From Deltaproteobacteria bacterium (GTDB taxonomy: Bacteria; Desulfobacterota_D; UBA1144; Nemesobacterales; N074bin48), in contig SMWS01000091.1 of the NCBI GenBank assembly GCA_004356685.1, positions 1 through 17,945 of the forward strand: 17,945 nt of DNA, written 5' to 3'. Positions within the stretch are counted from its first letter, which is position 1. The number at the start of each line of letters is the position of its first letter. Both the position numbers and the translations under genes were made by a program. The notes beneath the pieces were generated by a model. That model was not told the origin of the DNA. It did no database searches and worked only from the letters and a program-made list of their open reading frames with translations. Positions 1 through 5,853 of this stretch are shown here, one piece after another.

Positions 1-30
1 ATATATTAAATAAATTCTTAAAACGACTAA

Positions 31-651
31 ATGATAGAATTATACGATTTTCCCAGATGTCCTTTTTGCAGAAAAGTAAGGATTACACTTCAGGAAAAAG
101 GAATAAAGTACAAAAACATACTAGTAGACCTTAATAATAAAGAACAGAAAAAACCTCAATTCTTAAAGCTAAACCCCAGTGGAAAAGTTCCTGTACTTGT
201 TGATGGAACAAAAATCATATATGAATCGACAATTATTAATGAGTACTTGGAAGAAAAATTTGAAAACCCTCCACTTCTTCCAAAAAACATATATAAAAAA
301 GCAAAGATAAGAATGCTTGTTGAATACTGCGAAAAGACCTTTCATACACATGTCTTCAGCATATATAAAGAGTTGAAACTTAAAAAAACATTAAAAATAA
401 ATAAAAAACTTATAGAACATGATAAAACAAGGTTGGACGCTGAACTAAAATATCTAAACGATTTACTGAAAGGCAGTAATTATTTAGCCGGAAGATTCAG
501 TCTTGCTGATATCGCATTTATGCCAAGAGTTTTGATCCTGCAATATTTGGATATCGGGATAAATAGCAAATACAAATTTGTGCTCGGTTGGGTAGAAAAC
601 TTAAAAAAACGAGACAGTTCTAAAATCATATTAGAGGGTAATGACAGGTAG
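31..651 (+). CDS. Glutathione S-transferase-fold protein with glutaredoxin-like CPFC motif
   Basis: The 206-residue product has the two-domain GST layout. The N-terminal thioredoxin-like domain (about 1-80) carries C10-P-F-C13 where glutaredoxins have their redox pair. It also has the cis-proline turn V53-P54 and the E65-S66 pair that binds the glutathione gamma-glutamyl group. The all-helical C-terminal domain contains the N-capping box at S157-D160 (FSLAD). Known family roles are glutathione-dependent thiol chemistry or conjugation, and SspA-like members instead bind RNA polymerase. The CPxC pair favours a redox role over SspA, which lacks it. No Shine-Dalgarno is visible in the 30 nt upstream, and the promoter probably lies outside the window. 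The gene ends 2 nt from the convergent VKOR gene, leaving no room for a terminator between them. The substrate cannot be read from sequence. Confidence 0.85.
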   Translation: MIELYDFPRCPFCRKVRITLQEKGIKYKNILVDLNNKEQKKPQFLKLNPSGKVPVLVDGTKIIYESTIINEYLEEKFENPPLLPKNIYKKAKIRMLVEYCEKTFHTHVFSIYKELKLKKTLKINKKLIEHDKTRLDAELKYLNDLLKGSNYLAGRFSLADIAFMPRVLILQYLDIGINSKYKFVLGWVENLKKRDSSKIILEGNDR

Positions 652-653
652 TT

Positions 654-1472
654 TTACTTATCTGAAGAAGGTTTTTGTGGTTTAAAACCAGAAAGCCTTG
701 CAAGTTCTCTAATAGACTTAGCTCCCTGAAGTAGCTGTCCCTTTATTTCCCATGTAGGATAGCTATCAATTCCTTTTTCACTACAAAGTGATGCCTTCGA
801 GTTCTGCCCACCAGGATTGCATTCTACATAATTAATGTATTTAAAAGCATCTCCAAACATTAGCTTTTGAGTATTACAATGCTGGCAAGTGTAAGAACCA
901 TACATTGAACTGTTTGTGCTATTTAAGTGTTTTGCAAGTTCAATCATAGTTTTTGTAGCAGGAGCAGCTTTCCTAACGCCAGAATGCGCAATATAAGAGC
1001 CTCCGATGATCACAATAAAGATTATTGTACTTGTTAGTATGAACTTATTATTTTTTGAGGTGGCTGACTTAAATTGTTTAGATATTAAAACTGTAACAAA
1101 TATAGCCAAGACTAAAATAGCCGATAAAACACAGTAAGAACATATGGCTTTAATAACCGCTACTTCCAGATATGTTAAATAAGAAGAAAATGCGACACCA
1201 ACAAGTGATAAATAGTAAATTATACTATACCTGCTGCTACCAAGACCTTTATATAATACTGTAAGCACTACTATTATATAGCCCAGCAGCCCTATATAAG
1301 GCACCGAAATTCCAAACACCTTTGAAAAAGGGCTTTCCTTAACCACGTCGCACCCTGATCCTGAAAGACAAAATGTCGTCTGCTCACTGGAAAAATATGT
1401 GTATGAAAGGTAAGCCGAAATGATTATTCCAAGTGCTGAAAATATCAATATTAACGTATCTGTTTTTTTCAT
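654..1472 (-). CDS. VKOR-family disulfide oxidoreductase fused to a thioredoxin-like domain
   Basis: This 272-residue membrane protein should form disulfide bonds in the periplasm, replacing DsbB, by passing electrons from a thiol partner to quinone. The N-terminal part (about 1-160) has hydrophobic segments near 7-27, 57-75, 84-105, 112-131 and 145-161. It holds the VKOR cysteines: the loop pair C35 and C41 and the quinone-proximal C111-S-Y-C114. The C-terminal part (about 175-262) is a thioredoxin-like domain with C196-Q-H-C199, further cysteines C218 and C230, and the cis-proline Y238-P239. This is the fusion layout known from cyanobacterial VKOR homologues, where the tethered domain is the natural electron donor. 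It reads from an ATG with no clear ribosome site. It is the last gene on this strand after folK (68-nt gap) and may be transcribed separately. All catalytic cysteines are intact. Confidence 0.93.
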   Translation of the reverse strand: MKKTDTLILIFSALGIIISAYLSYTYFSSEQTTFCLSGSGCDVVKESPFSKVFGISVPYIGLLGYIIVVLTVLYKGLGSSRYSIIYYLSLVGVAFSSYLTYLEVAVIKAICSYCVLSAILVLAIFVTVLISKQFKSATSKNNKFILTSTIIFIVIIGGSYIAHSGVRKAAPATKTMIELAKHLNSTNSSMYGSYTCQHCNTQKLMFGDAFKYINYVECNPGGQNSKASLCSEKGIDSYPTWEIKGQLLQGAKSIRELARLSGFKPQKPSSDK

Positions 1473-1540
1473 AATTTAGTATTTTTACAAGAAAAACATA
1501 ATATCATTATAATAGAATAAAATAAAAGAATTATCAGCTT

Positions 1541-1945
1541 TCAATATTTAGAATTAACTGCCGATTTAGCAATGTTGCTATCTAACTCTTTTACTATTAT
1601 CTGCAAAAAATCCCTTTCATAATAATCATTATCAACGACATTACCATTCCAAATCACGACATCCAAATCTATTGTTCTTGGCCCGTCGTTGTTATCAGTT
1701 CTTATTCTACCAAGCTTATTTTCGATATCATTTAGAAACTGCTTAAATAGACCCTGTTCTAAACTTGTTTCTATTAACCAGCCTCCATTTAAAAAATCAT
1801 CCTGATCTTTATAGCCTATAGGTTTTGTTTCAATAAATCTGGAACTTTTAATAATTGTATATTTTTCAGATATAAGTTCTTTTGCTTTTTGTATATTTTC
1901 CCCCGGATTAATATTCGATCCTACTCCAACAATAACTAAATTCAA
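1541..1945 (-). CDS. folK: Short HPPK: hydroxymethyldihydropterin pyrophosphokinase
   Basis: HPPK transfers pyrophosphate from ATP to 6-hydroxymethyl-7,8-dihydropterin, the step before dihydropteroate synthase. Visible family marks are VGSN at 8-11, SSRFIETKPIG in the pterin pocket, a DFLN segment, and the GPRTIDLD core that supplies the two magnesium aspartates. The two arginines of the preceding GRIR also match the ATP-binding arginines of the E. coli enzyme. At 134 residues it is about 25 shorter than usual. The tryptophan normally before GPR is Asp, and the histidine of the late PH motif is missing, although a matching ER(D)F arginine remains. The start is TTG: the reading frame has a stop four codons upstream and no ATG, and an AGG lies 8 nt before the TTG. 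It follows the FolX-like gene by 20 nt, presumably in one operon. Activity is likely but the divergent C-terminus leaves doubt. Confidence 0.85.
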   Translation of the reverse strand: MNLVIVGVGSNINPGENIQKAKELISEKYTIIKSSRFIETKPIGYKDQDDFLNGGWLIETSLEQGLFKQFLNDIENKLGRIRTDNNDGPRTIDLDVVIWNGNVVDNDYYERDFLQIIVKELDSNIAKSAVNSKY

Positions 1946-1965
1946 CCTATATACCTATACTGAAA

Positions 1966-2313
1966 TTATTTTGTCCCGCTCAGTTCAACTGAGACACTGT
2001 CGGTAAACCTAAGCGCCCCGGGCTTATCTACTTTAACTGTAGCTTTTTGGACTTTGGTATCCTTCATCACAATCTCTAAAACATCGCCTGCTATCTTTTC
2101 AATCAAATCAAAATCCGTATTTTCTACAAGCGTAATAATTTGTTTATTAATAGTTTTATAATTTACGCTATCTTTTATGTTATCACTTTTAATAGCAGCA
2201 GCCCCGTCAAATTCCAGTTCCACATTAATGATAACATCCTGCTTACTTTTTTTCTCCCACTCATATATACCAACAATTGTTCTTAACTTTATATTTTCAA
2301 TCCTTAAAATCAT
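1966..2313 (-). CDS. folX: FolX/FolB-family pterin epimerase or dihydroneopterin aldolase
   Basis: This 115-residue protein covers the whole tunnelling-fold domain of the FolB/FolX family. FolB cleaves dihydroneopterin to hydroxymethyldihydropterin, while FolX epimerises dihydroneopterin triphosphate to the monapterin form. Shared catalytic marks are the acidic GIYEWE segment, the NYKT tyrosine and the lysine in VKVDKP. Several stretches look closer to E. coli FolX (from memory) than to B. subtilis FolB: LRTIVGI near the start, DSVNYKT in the middle, LIEKIAGDVLEI, and ALRFTDSVSVELS at the end in place of the usual PIPGHY-type FolB ending. The symbol reflects that likeness only, and aldolase function cannot be excluded. 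A GAGG ribosome site 7 nt upstream overlaps the TGA stop of the reductase gene, so the two are probably translationally coupled. FolK follows by 20 nt. Confidence 0.85.
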   Translation of the reverse strand: MILRIENIKLRTIVGIYEWEKKSKQDVIINVELEFDGAAAIKSDNIKDSVNYKTINKQIITLVENTDFDLIEKIAGDVLEIVMKDTKVQKATVKVDKPGALRFTDSVSVELSGTK

Positions 2314-2320
2314 ATCCTAT

Positions 2321-2324
2321 CCTC
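2321..2324 (-). promoter_or_regulatory. Ribosome binding site of the FolX-like gene inside the preceding stop
   Basis: On the minus strand, TTGAGGATAGGATATG places GAGG 7 nt before the ATG at 2313. The first two bases of GAGG are the last two of the TGA stop (2325-2323) of the reductase gene. Termination there and initiation of the next gene are therefore likely coupled. Confidence 0.6.
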
Positions 2325-3036
2325 AAATTAAATGCTCACCACCGTCCACAAATAAACACTGTCCTGTAACAAAATCATTGCTCATTAAATAATCCAGAGC
2401 CTTAATAACATTACTTACACTGCCGACTTTTTTTACAGGAAGTCTCTTTGACCTCTTGCTCAAATAACTCTGGTCTAAGCCGGCAAGGGGCAGTATATCT
2501 CCGGGGCAAATACCATTAACTCTTATTTGGGGGGCAAGCTGCTTTGCTGCCATTTTGGTAAACTTATAAAGGCTATACTTGCTGATATTATATGCAAAAT
2601 ATGAAGTATTAATTTTTGAAACTCTCGTATCAATAATGTTTATAACCATAGAACAACTCTCATATTTACTGAACTGCTGTGTTAAAAAAAAGGGTGATGT
2701 GAAATTAATTCTAAAATCATTTTCAAATTCTTTTATTGTTATATTATTAAAAAGACTATCTTTAAAAACTGAAGCATTGTTAACTAAAATGGAACATTGG
2801 GGAAATTGTTTGAATACCTTTGATACAAGAACACTTATTTTGTTTGGATTAGATAAATCATATTTAAACAGTTTGCAATCAACACCACATCTCTTAACTT
2901 CTCTAGATACCTTTTTAGCTTCCTGCTCAGAGGAGTTGTAGTGCAAAGCAATATCAAAACCCTTCTTTGCAAGGAAAATACATATTTCTTTTCCTATTCT
3001 CTTTGCGCCACCTGTAATTAGAGCTGCCGTTCTCAT
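2323..3036 (-). CDS. folM: FolM/PTR1-type short-chain pterin reductase
   Basis: This Rossmann-fold SDR probably reduces dihydropterin or dihydrofolate with NADPH. With the ATG at 3036 it has 237 residues. The cofactor loop T8-G-G-A-K-R-I-G15 fits the TGxxxRxG pattern of PTR1/FolM rather than the commoner TGxxxGxG. HYNSS after beta-2 is PTR1-like and suits NADPH, and NNAS (86-89) is standard. The catalytic set is D136, Y149 and K153: an Asp sits 13 residues before the Tyr, as in Leishmania PTR1, where most SDRs have Ser. The reading frame extends 16 codons further upstream, but that extension is unlike the family and precedes the beta-1 start, so I chose the inner ATG. It overlaps the FolX ribosome site. 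FolM could pair with FolX to make tetrahydromonapterin, or could act as a dihydrofolate reductase substitute. Confidence 0.85.
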   Translation of the reverse strand: MRTAALITGGAKRIGKEICIFLAKKGFDIALHYNSSEQEAKKVSREVKRCGVDCKLFKYDLSNPNKISVLVSKVFKQFPQCSILVNNASVFKDSLFNNITIKEFENDFRINFTSPFFLTQQFSKYESCSMVINIIDTRVSKINTSYFAYNISKYSLYKFTKMAAKQLAPQIRVNGICPGDILPLAGLDQSYLSKRSKRLPVKKVGSVSNVIKALDYLMSNDFVTGQCLFVDGGEHLI

Positions 3037-3211
3037 AATAAATATTTCGCTCAGTATTTTAGCAAATAATATACAATAGTACATTAGTACATTAAATTGC
3101 TTGCTATCTTAATGTATCATAAATCAAGCTATAATCTGTTACCTTGTAATAAAGTGATTTATAATTATCTTTATAGTATATTATTACAATTAGTTACGCT
3201 TGAAAATAAAT

Positions 3212-4132
3212 ATGAAATGGTCTTGGAAAATTGGAAGATTTAGTGGAATTGACTTAAAGATTCACGCCACTTTTGCAATTATAATTTTGTGGGTTATATA
3301 CAATCACATAATAGCTGGTGACGACCTTAGAACAACGGTTGAGAGCTTGATATTTGTTCTTACAATATTTACCTGTGTAATTCTACATGAGTTTGGTCAT
3401 GCACTTACTGCAAAAAAATACGGAATTAAAACGCTTGATATAATTCTACTGCCTATAGGCGGGGTTGCAAGGCTTGAGAGGATGCCAGAAGATCCCAAAC
3501 AAGAGCTTTGGGTAACACTTGCAGGTCCGGCTGTAAATGTTTTGATAGCTTTTATAATCTTTTTGATCCTGTTTCTAACTGGTAGTCCCATACCACTTGT
3601 AAATACCGATTTTTTTACCGATTCTTTTTTGGCAAACCTCATGGCCTTAAACATAATATTAGTCGTCTTTAATATGCTTCCGGCTTTCCCGATGGACGGC
3701 GGCAGAGTACTAAGAGCATTGCTTGCGCTTCGTATGGAATACGCTAAATCTACCAAGATTGCTTCAAAGATAGGTAAAGCAATGGCAATTTTATTTGGAA
3801 TTATAGGTTTATTTTCTAACCCATTTTTGGTATTTATCGCAGCCTTTGTCTGGTTTGGAGCTAATCAGGAAGAAAAAATGTTAAAGATGAAGTACTCAGG
3901 TAAGCCATACAATCCTGATAATTTAATATATACAGATTTGAAAACACTTTCACCAAACGACCCTATAGCAAAAGCAGTAAACCTCACCCTTTCCGGTTCA
4001 AAGCAGGATTTCCCTGTTGTTGCGCTTGGGAGAATAGTGGGAGTATTGAGAAAAGACGACTTAATGGATGCTTTATCTCGGGGAAATATCAATTTCTTAG
4101 TAAAAGACGTTATGAGAACTGACTTAAAGTAA
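3212..4132 (+). CDS. Site-2 protease-like M50 zinc metalloprotease with a C-terminal CBS segment
   Basis: This is an intramembrane zinc protease of the Rip3/SpoIVFB-like M50 group, 306 residues from the ATG at 3212. A TTG four codons upstream is in frame but has no better ribosome site, and family members typically begin with a KWSWKIGR-like segment. The zinc motif HEFGH is at 59-63 in a membrane helix. The second metal motif N-M-L-P-A-F-P-M-D-G-G is at 154-164. Other hydrophobic helices lie near 20-35, 45-60, 110-125, 140-157 and 190-217. After residue 240 there is one CBS-type segment, with DFPVVALGRIVGVLRKDDL as its core. The protein stops just as a second CBS repeat would begin (VKDVMRTDLK). 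Rip3-like relatives usually carry a CBS pair that senses adenosine ligands. The substrate is unknown. The gene is divergent from the pterin cluster. Confidence 0.9.
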   Translation: MKWSWKIGRFSGIDLKIHATFAIIILWVIYNHIIAGDDLRTTVESLIFVLTIFTCVILHEFGHALTAKKYGIKTLDIILLPIGGVARLERMPEDPKQELWVTLAGPAVNVLIAFIIFLILFLTGSPIPLVNTDFFTDSFLANLMALNIILVVFNMLPAFPMDGGRVLRALLALRMEYAKSTKIASKIGKAMAILFGIIGLFSNPFLVFIAAFVWFGANQEEKMLKMKYSGKPYNPDNLIYTDLKTLSPNDPIAKAVNLTLSGSKQDFPVVALGRIVGVLRKDDLMDALSRGNINFLVKDVMRTDLK

Positions 4133-4282
4133 TTAGCAGATTTTATCTTACTCTTACTTAGTAACTACAAAACATATATACTTAGCTTCCTAATTTATCA
4201 TAATTATTTTAAGAACAATTTATTTTTCCACGATAATTGTATATTATTGAACTAATTAACAACTATAGGCAGGTAATTTAAT

Positions 4283-5344
4283 ATGGCTGAGCTTGATAAG
4301 TTTTTTAACTATATGGTAGAAAATGATATTAGCGACCTCCATGTATCATCTGGGATGAGACCTCTTTTCAGGCAATATGGTGAACTCAAACCTGCAAGCG
4401 ACCAAATACTGACACACGACGTGGTAAAAAAACTATTGTTTGAAATATTAAACAATGAACAGAAGGCAACATTTGAAGAGAAAAATGATCTTGATTTTGC
4501 TCATGAGCTTACTGGTCTTGCAAGATTCAGGGGTAATTATTTCATGCAACATAGGGGAATTTCTGGAGCTTTTAGATTAATTCCATCAACAGTAGAATCT
4601 TTAGATAAACTGGGTTTTCCGGAAATACTGAAAACTTTTGCAGAACTGTCCAGAGGCTTAGTACTTATCACTGGACCCACGGGATGTGGTAAATCTACAA
4701 CACTTGCTGCAATGATCGACTACATCAATAAAACCAGAACAGATCATATCGTAACAATTGAAGACCCCATTGAATTTGTACACATTAGCGATAAATGTCT
4801 TATTCATCACAGGCAGGTTGGTATTCATACAAAGTCATTTTCAGGCGCATTAAGAGCCACTCTTAGAGAAGATCCTGATATAATTATGCTGGGTGAAATG
4901 AGAGATTTAGAGACTATAGAACTAGCCATTACCGCTGCAGAAACAGGGCACTTGGTATTTGCGACTCTTCATACAAGCTCAGCTCCTAAAACAATAGACA
5001 GGATTATAGATGCTTTCCCTGCAGGACAGCAGTCACAAATTAGAACTATGCTTTCAGAATCACTGAAGGGTATTGTCTGCCAGCAGCTTCTTAAAAGATC
5101 AGACAAGCCCGGAAGAGTGGCAGCTTTAGAAATACTTGTAGTAAATGTGGCGGTATCAAATCTTATTAGAGAAGGTAAGATATTTCAGATACCTTCGGTG
5201 CTCCAAACCGGAAAACAGCTGGGAATGCAAATGTTAGACACAGGAATAATGAAATATTATAAAGATGGTATCATTTCTGCAGAAGAAGCCTATTATAAAT
5301 CCAACGACAAACAGCTATTTGAACAATTTCTAGAAAAGAAATAG
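4283..5344 (+). CDS. pilT: Type IV pilus retraction ATPase PilT, copy 1
   Basis: PilT is a hexameric cytoplasmic ATPase that powers pilin disassembly and pilus retraction, giving twitching motility and DNA uptake. The 353 residues span the PAS-like N-domain and the RecA-like motor. Visible motifs are Walker A G131-P-T-G-C-G-K-S138, an Asp-box IEDPIEF at 159-165, Walker B around 199-208 with G204-E205, the His-box HLVFATLHTSSA at 223-234, and the PilT-typical LIREGK at 294-299. The length is normal. The second glycine-loop position, usually Ser, is Cys135. AGG 9 nt before the ATG serves as ribosome site. By hand count the protein is about 84% identical to the second copy, and synonymous sites differ widely, so the pair is old and both are under selection. 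No other pilus genes are in the window. Confidence 0.95.
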   Translation: MAELDKFFNYMVENDISDLHVSSGMRPLFRQYGELKPASDQILTHDVVKKLLFEILNNEQKATFEEKNDLDFAHELTGLARFRGNYFMQHRGISGAFRLIPSTVESLDKLGFPEILKTFAELSRGLVLITGPTGCGKSTTLAAMIDYINKTRTDHIVTIEDPIEFVHISDKCLIHHRQVGIHTKSFSGALRATLREDPDIIMLGEMRDLETIELAITAAETGHLVFATLHTSSAPKTIDRIIDAFPAGQQSQIRTMLSESLKGIVCQQLLKRSDKPGRVAALEILVVNVAVSNLIREGKIFQIPSVLQTGKQLGMQMLDTGIMKYYKDGIISAEEAYYKSNDKQLFEQFLEKK

Positions 5345-5468
5345 GGGTTTTATTTAATACATTATATTGCACTGAATAGCATCCGAACTATTTAATATCT
5401 AAGAAGTTAGATCCTTCCAGCTTACAAAAATTCTTCTAACGATATATTCACTTATAACAAAAGAATCG

Positions 5469-5500
5469 GGAACGAGATTCCATATTGGGAACTGAATTCC
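5469..5500. promoter_or_regulatory. Tandem pair of GGAA-N5-TTCC dyads
   Basis: Two short dyads, GGAA-cgaga-TTCC at 5469-5481 and GGAA-ctgaa-TTCC at 5488-5500, start 19 bp apart. Counting the preceding G they match at 11 of 14 positions. Two dimer sites about two helical turns apart suggest a transcription factor, though RNA hairpins are an alternative. No known consensus is claimed. Confidence 0.35.
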
Positions 5501-5610
5501 TGTACAAAATAAGTACTAACTATACAAGAACAAAAGAGTTGTACTCTCTTCATTTATATTGACATATCTTTATTACTTCATCTCAGCTTGCAGTTTTCAG
5601 AAAGTACTGA

Positions 5611-5640
5611 CAATAACTGTTCTATATAACAATAATTGTT
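5611..5640. promoter_or_regulatory. Tandem CAATAAYTGTT sites, candidate activator sites for pilT2
   Basis: CAATAACTGTT (5611-5621) and CAATAATTGTT (5630-5640) differ at one base and start 19 bp apart. The second lies inside the near-perfect palindrome ATAACAAT-A-ATTGTTAT (5626-5642). Its centre is about 110 nt upstream of the start predicted for the sigma-54-type promoter, a usual place for bacterial enhancer-binding proteins. The local AT richness lowers the weight of the match. Confidence 0.45.
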
Positions 5641-5716
5641 ATTTTTCGTTAAATTTGCGCTATCTACAGTAATCAAAAAGATAGAACGTCTTTAGGCACT
5701 TATATATGTAAATAAA

Positions 5717-5733
5717 TTGGTATGATATTTGCA
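5717..5733 (+). promoter_or_regulatory. Sigma-54-type promoter of pilT2
   Basis: TTGGTATGATATTTGCA keeps the invariant GG (5719-5720) and GC (5731-5732) exactly 10 nt apart. It matches the consensus YTGGCACGRNNNTTGCW at all but two defined positions. Transcription would begin near 5744, about 110 nt before the pilT2 ATG. The nearest downstream gene on this strand is pilT2, and sigma-54 control of pilus genes is well known. Confidence 0.65.
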
Positions 5734-5744
5734 CTAATTGTTAT
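5732..5744. promoter_or_regulatory. Third CAATAATTGTTAT-like site overlapping the pilT2 promoter
   Basis: CACTAATTGTTAT differs at one base from CAATAATTGTTAT at 5630-5642. It spans the -12 GC and the expected start point. A factor bound here would block the polymerase, so the same protein could activate from the upstream pair and repress from this site. This is inference from spacing only. Confidence 0.35.
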
Positions 5745-5853
5745 CAAGCATTATGAATAGTAGATCATGCTCCAGGCTGCCCAACAATATCTGGCTGCAA
5801 AGATAAAAATATAGTGTTTAAATAAATTTATACTTATAGGATGGTAATAAAAT

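Larger units (their letters stand above)
5345..5853 (+). other. 509-nt gene-free gap between the two pilT copies
   Basis: I see no coding frame, RNA gene or intrinsic terminator here. The gap holds two GGAA-N5-TTCC dyads (5469-5500), two near-identical CAATAAYTGTT sites (5611-5640), and a sigma-54-type promoter (5717-5733) with a third CAATAA-like site overlapping its -12 end. It also holds a leader of about 110 nt in which CCAG (5772-5775) could pair with CTGG (5791-5794). A loose GTTAGA...TCTAAC inverted repeat (5406-5440) is of doubtful meaning. Confidence 0.6.

Noticed and set aside
3037..3084. 16-codon N-terminal extension of the FolM-like reductase
   Set aside because: It precedes the conserved first strand and overlaps a small TAGTACAT tandem repeat (3077-3092). 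The inner ATG at 3036 gives the normal family start.
3077..3092. Tandem TAGTACAT-TAGTACAT repeat in the divergent spacer
   Set aside because: Two 8-bp units in AT-rich DNA are too short to call an operator without conservation data.
4231..4241. CAATAAYTGTT-like site upstream of pilT copy 1 (CGATAATTGTA)
   Set aside because: Two mismatches in an AT-rich spacer and no sigma-54 core nearby; likely chance.
5559..5564. Perfect TTGACA in the pilT gap
   Set aside because: No -10-like hexamer is found at 16-18 nt downstream, so I do not call a sigma-70 promoter there.
5761..5800. Possible riboswitch in the pilT2 leader
   Set aside because: The CCAG/CTGG pairing and repeated GGCTGC are suggestive, but I see none of the conserved core of c-di-GMP or other known riboswitches.
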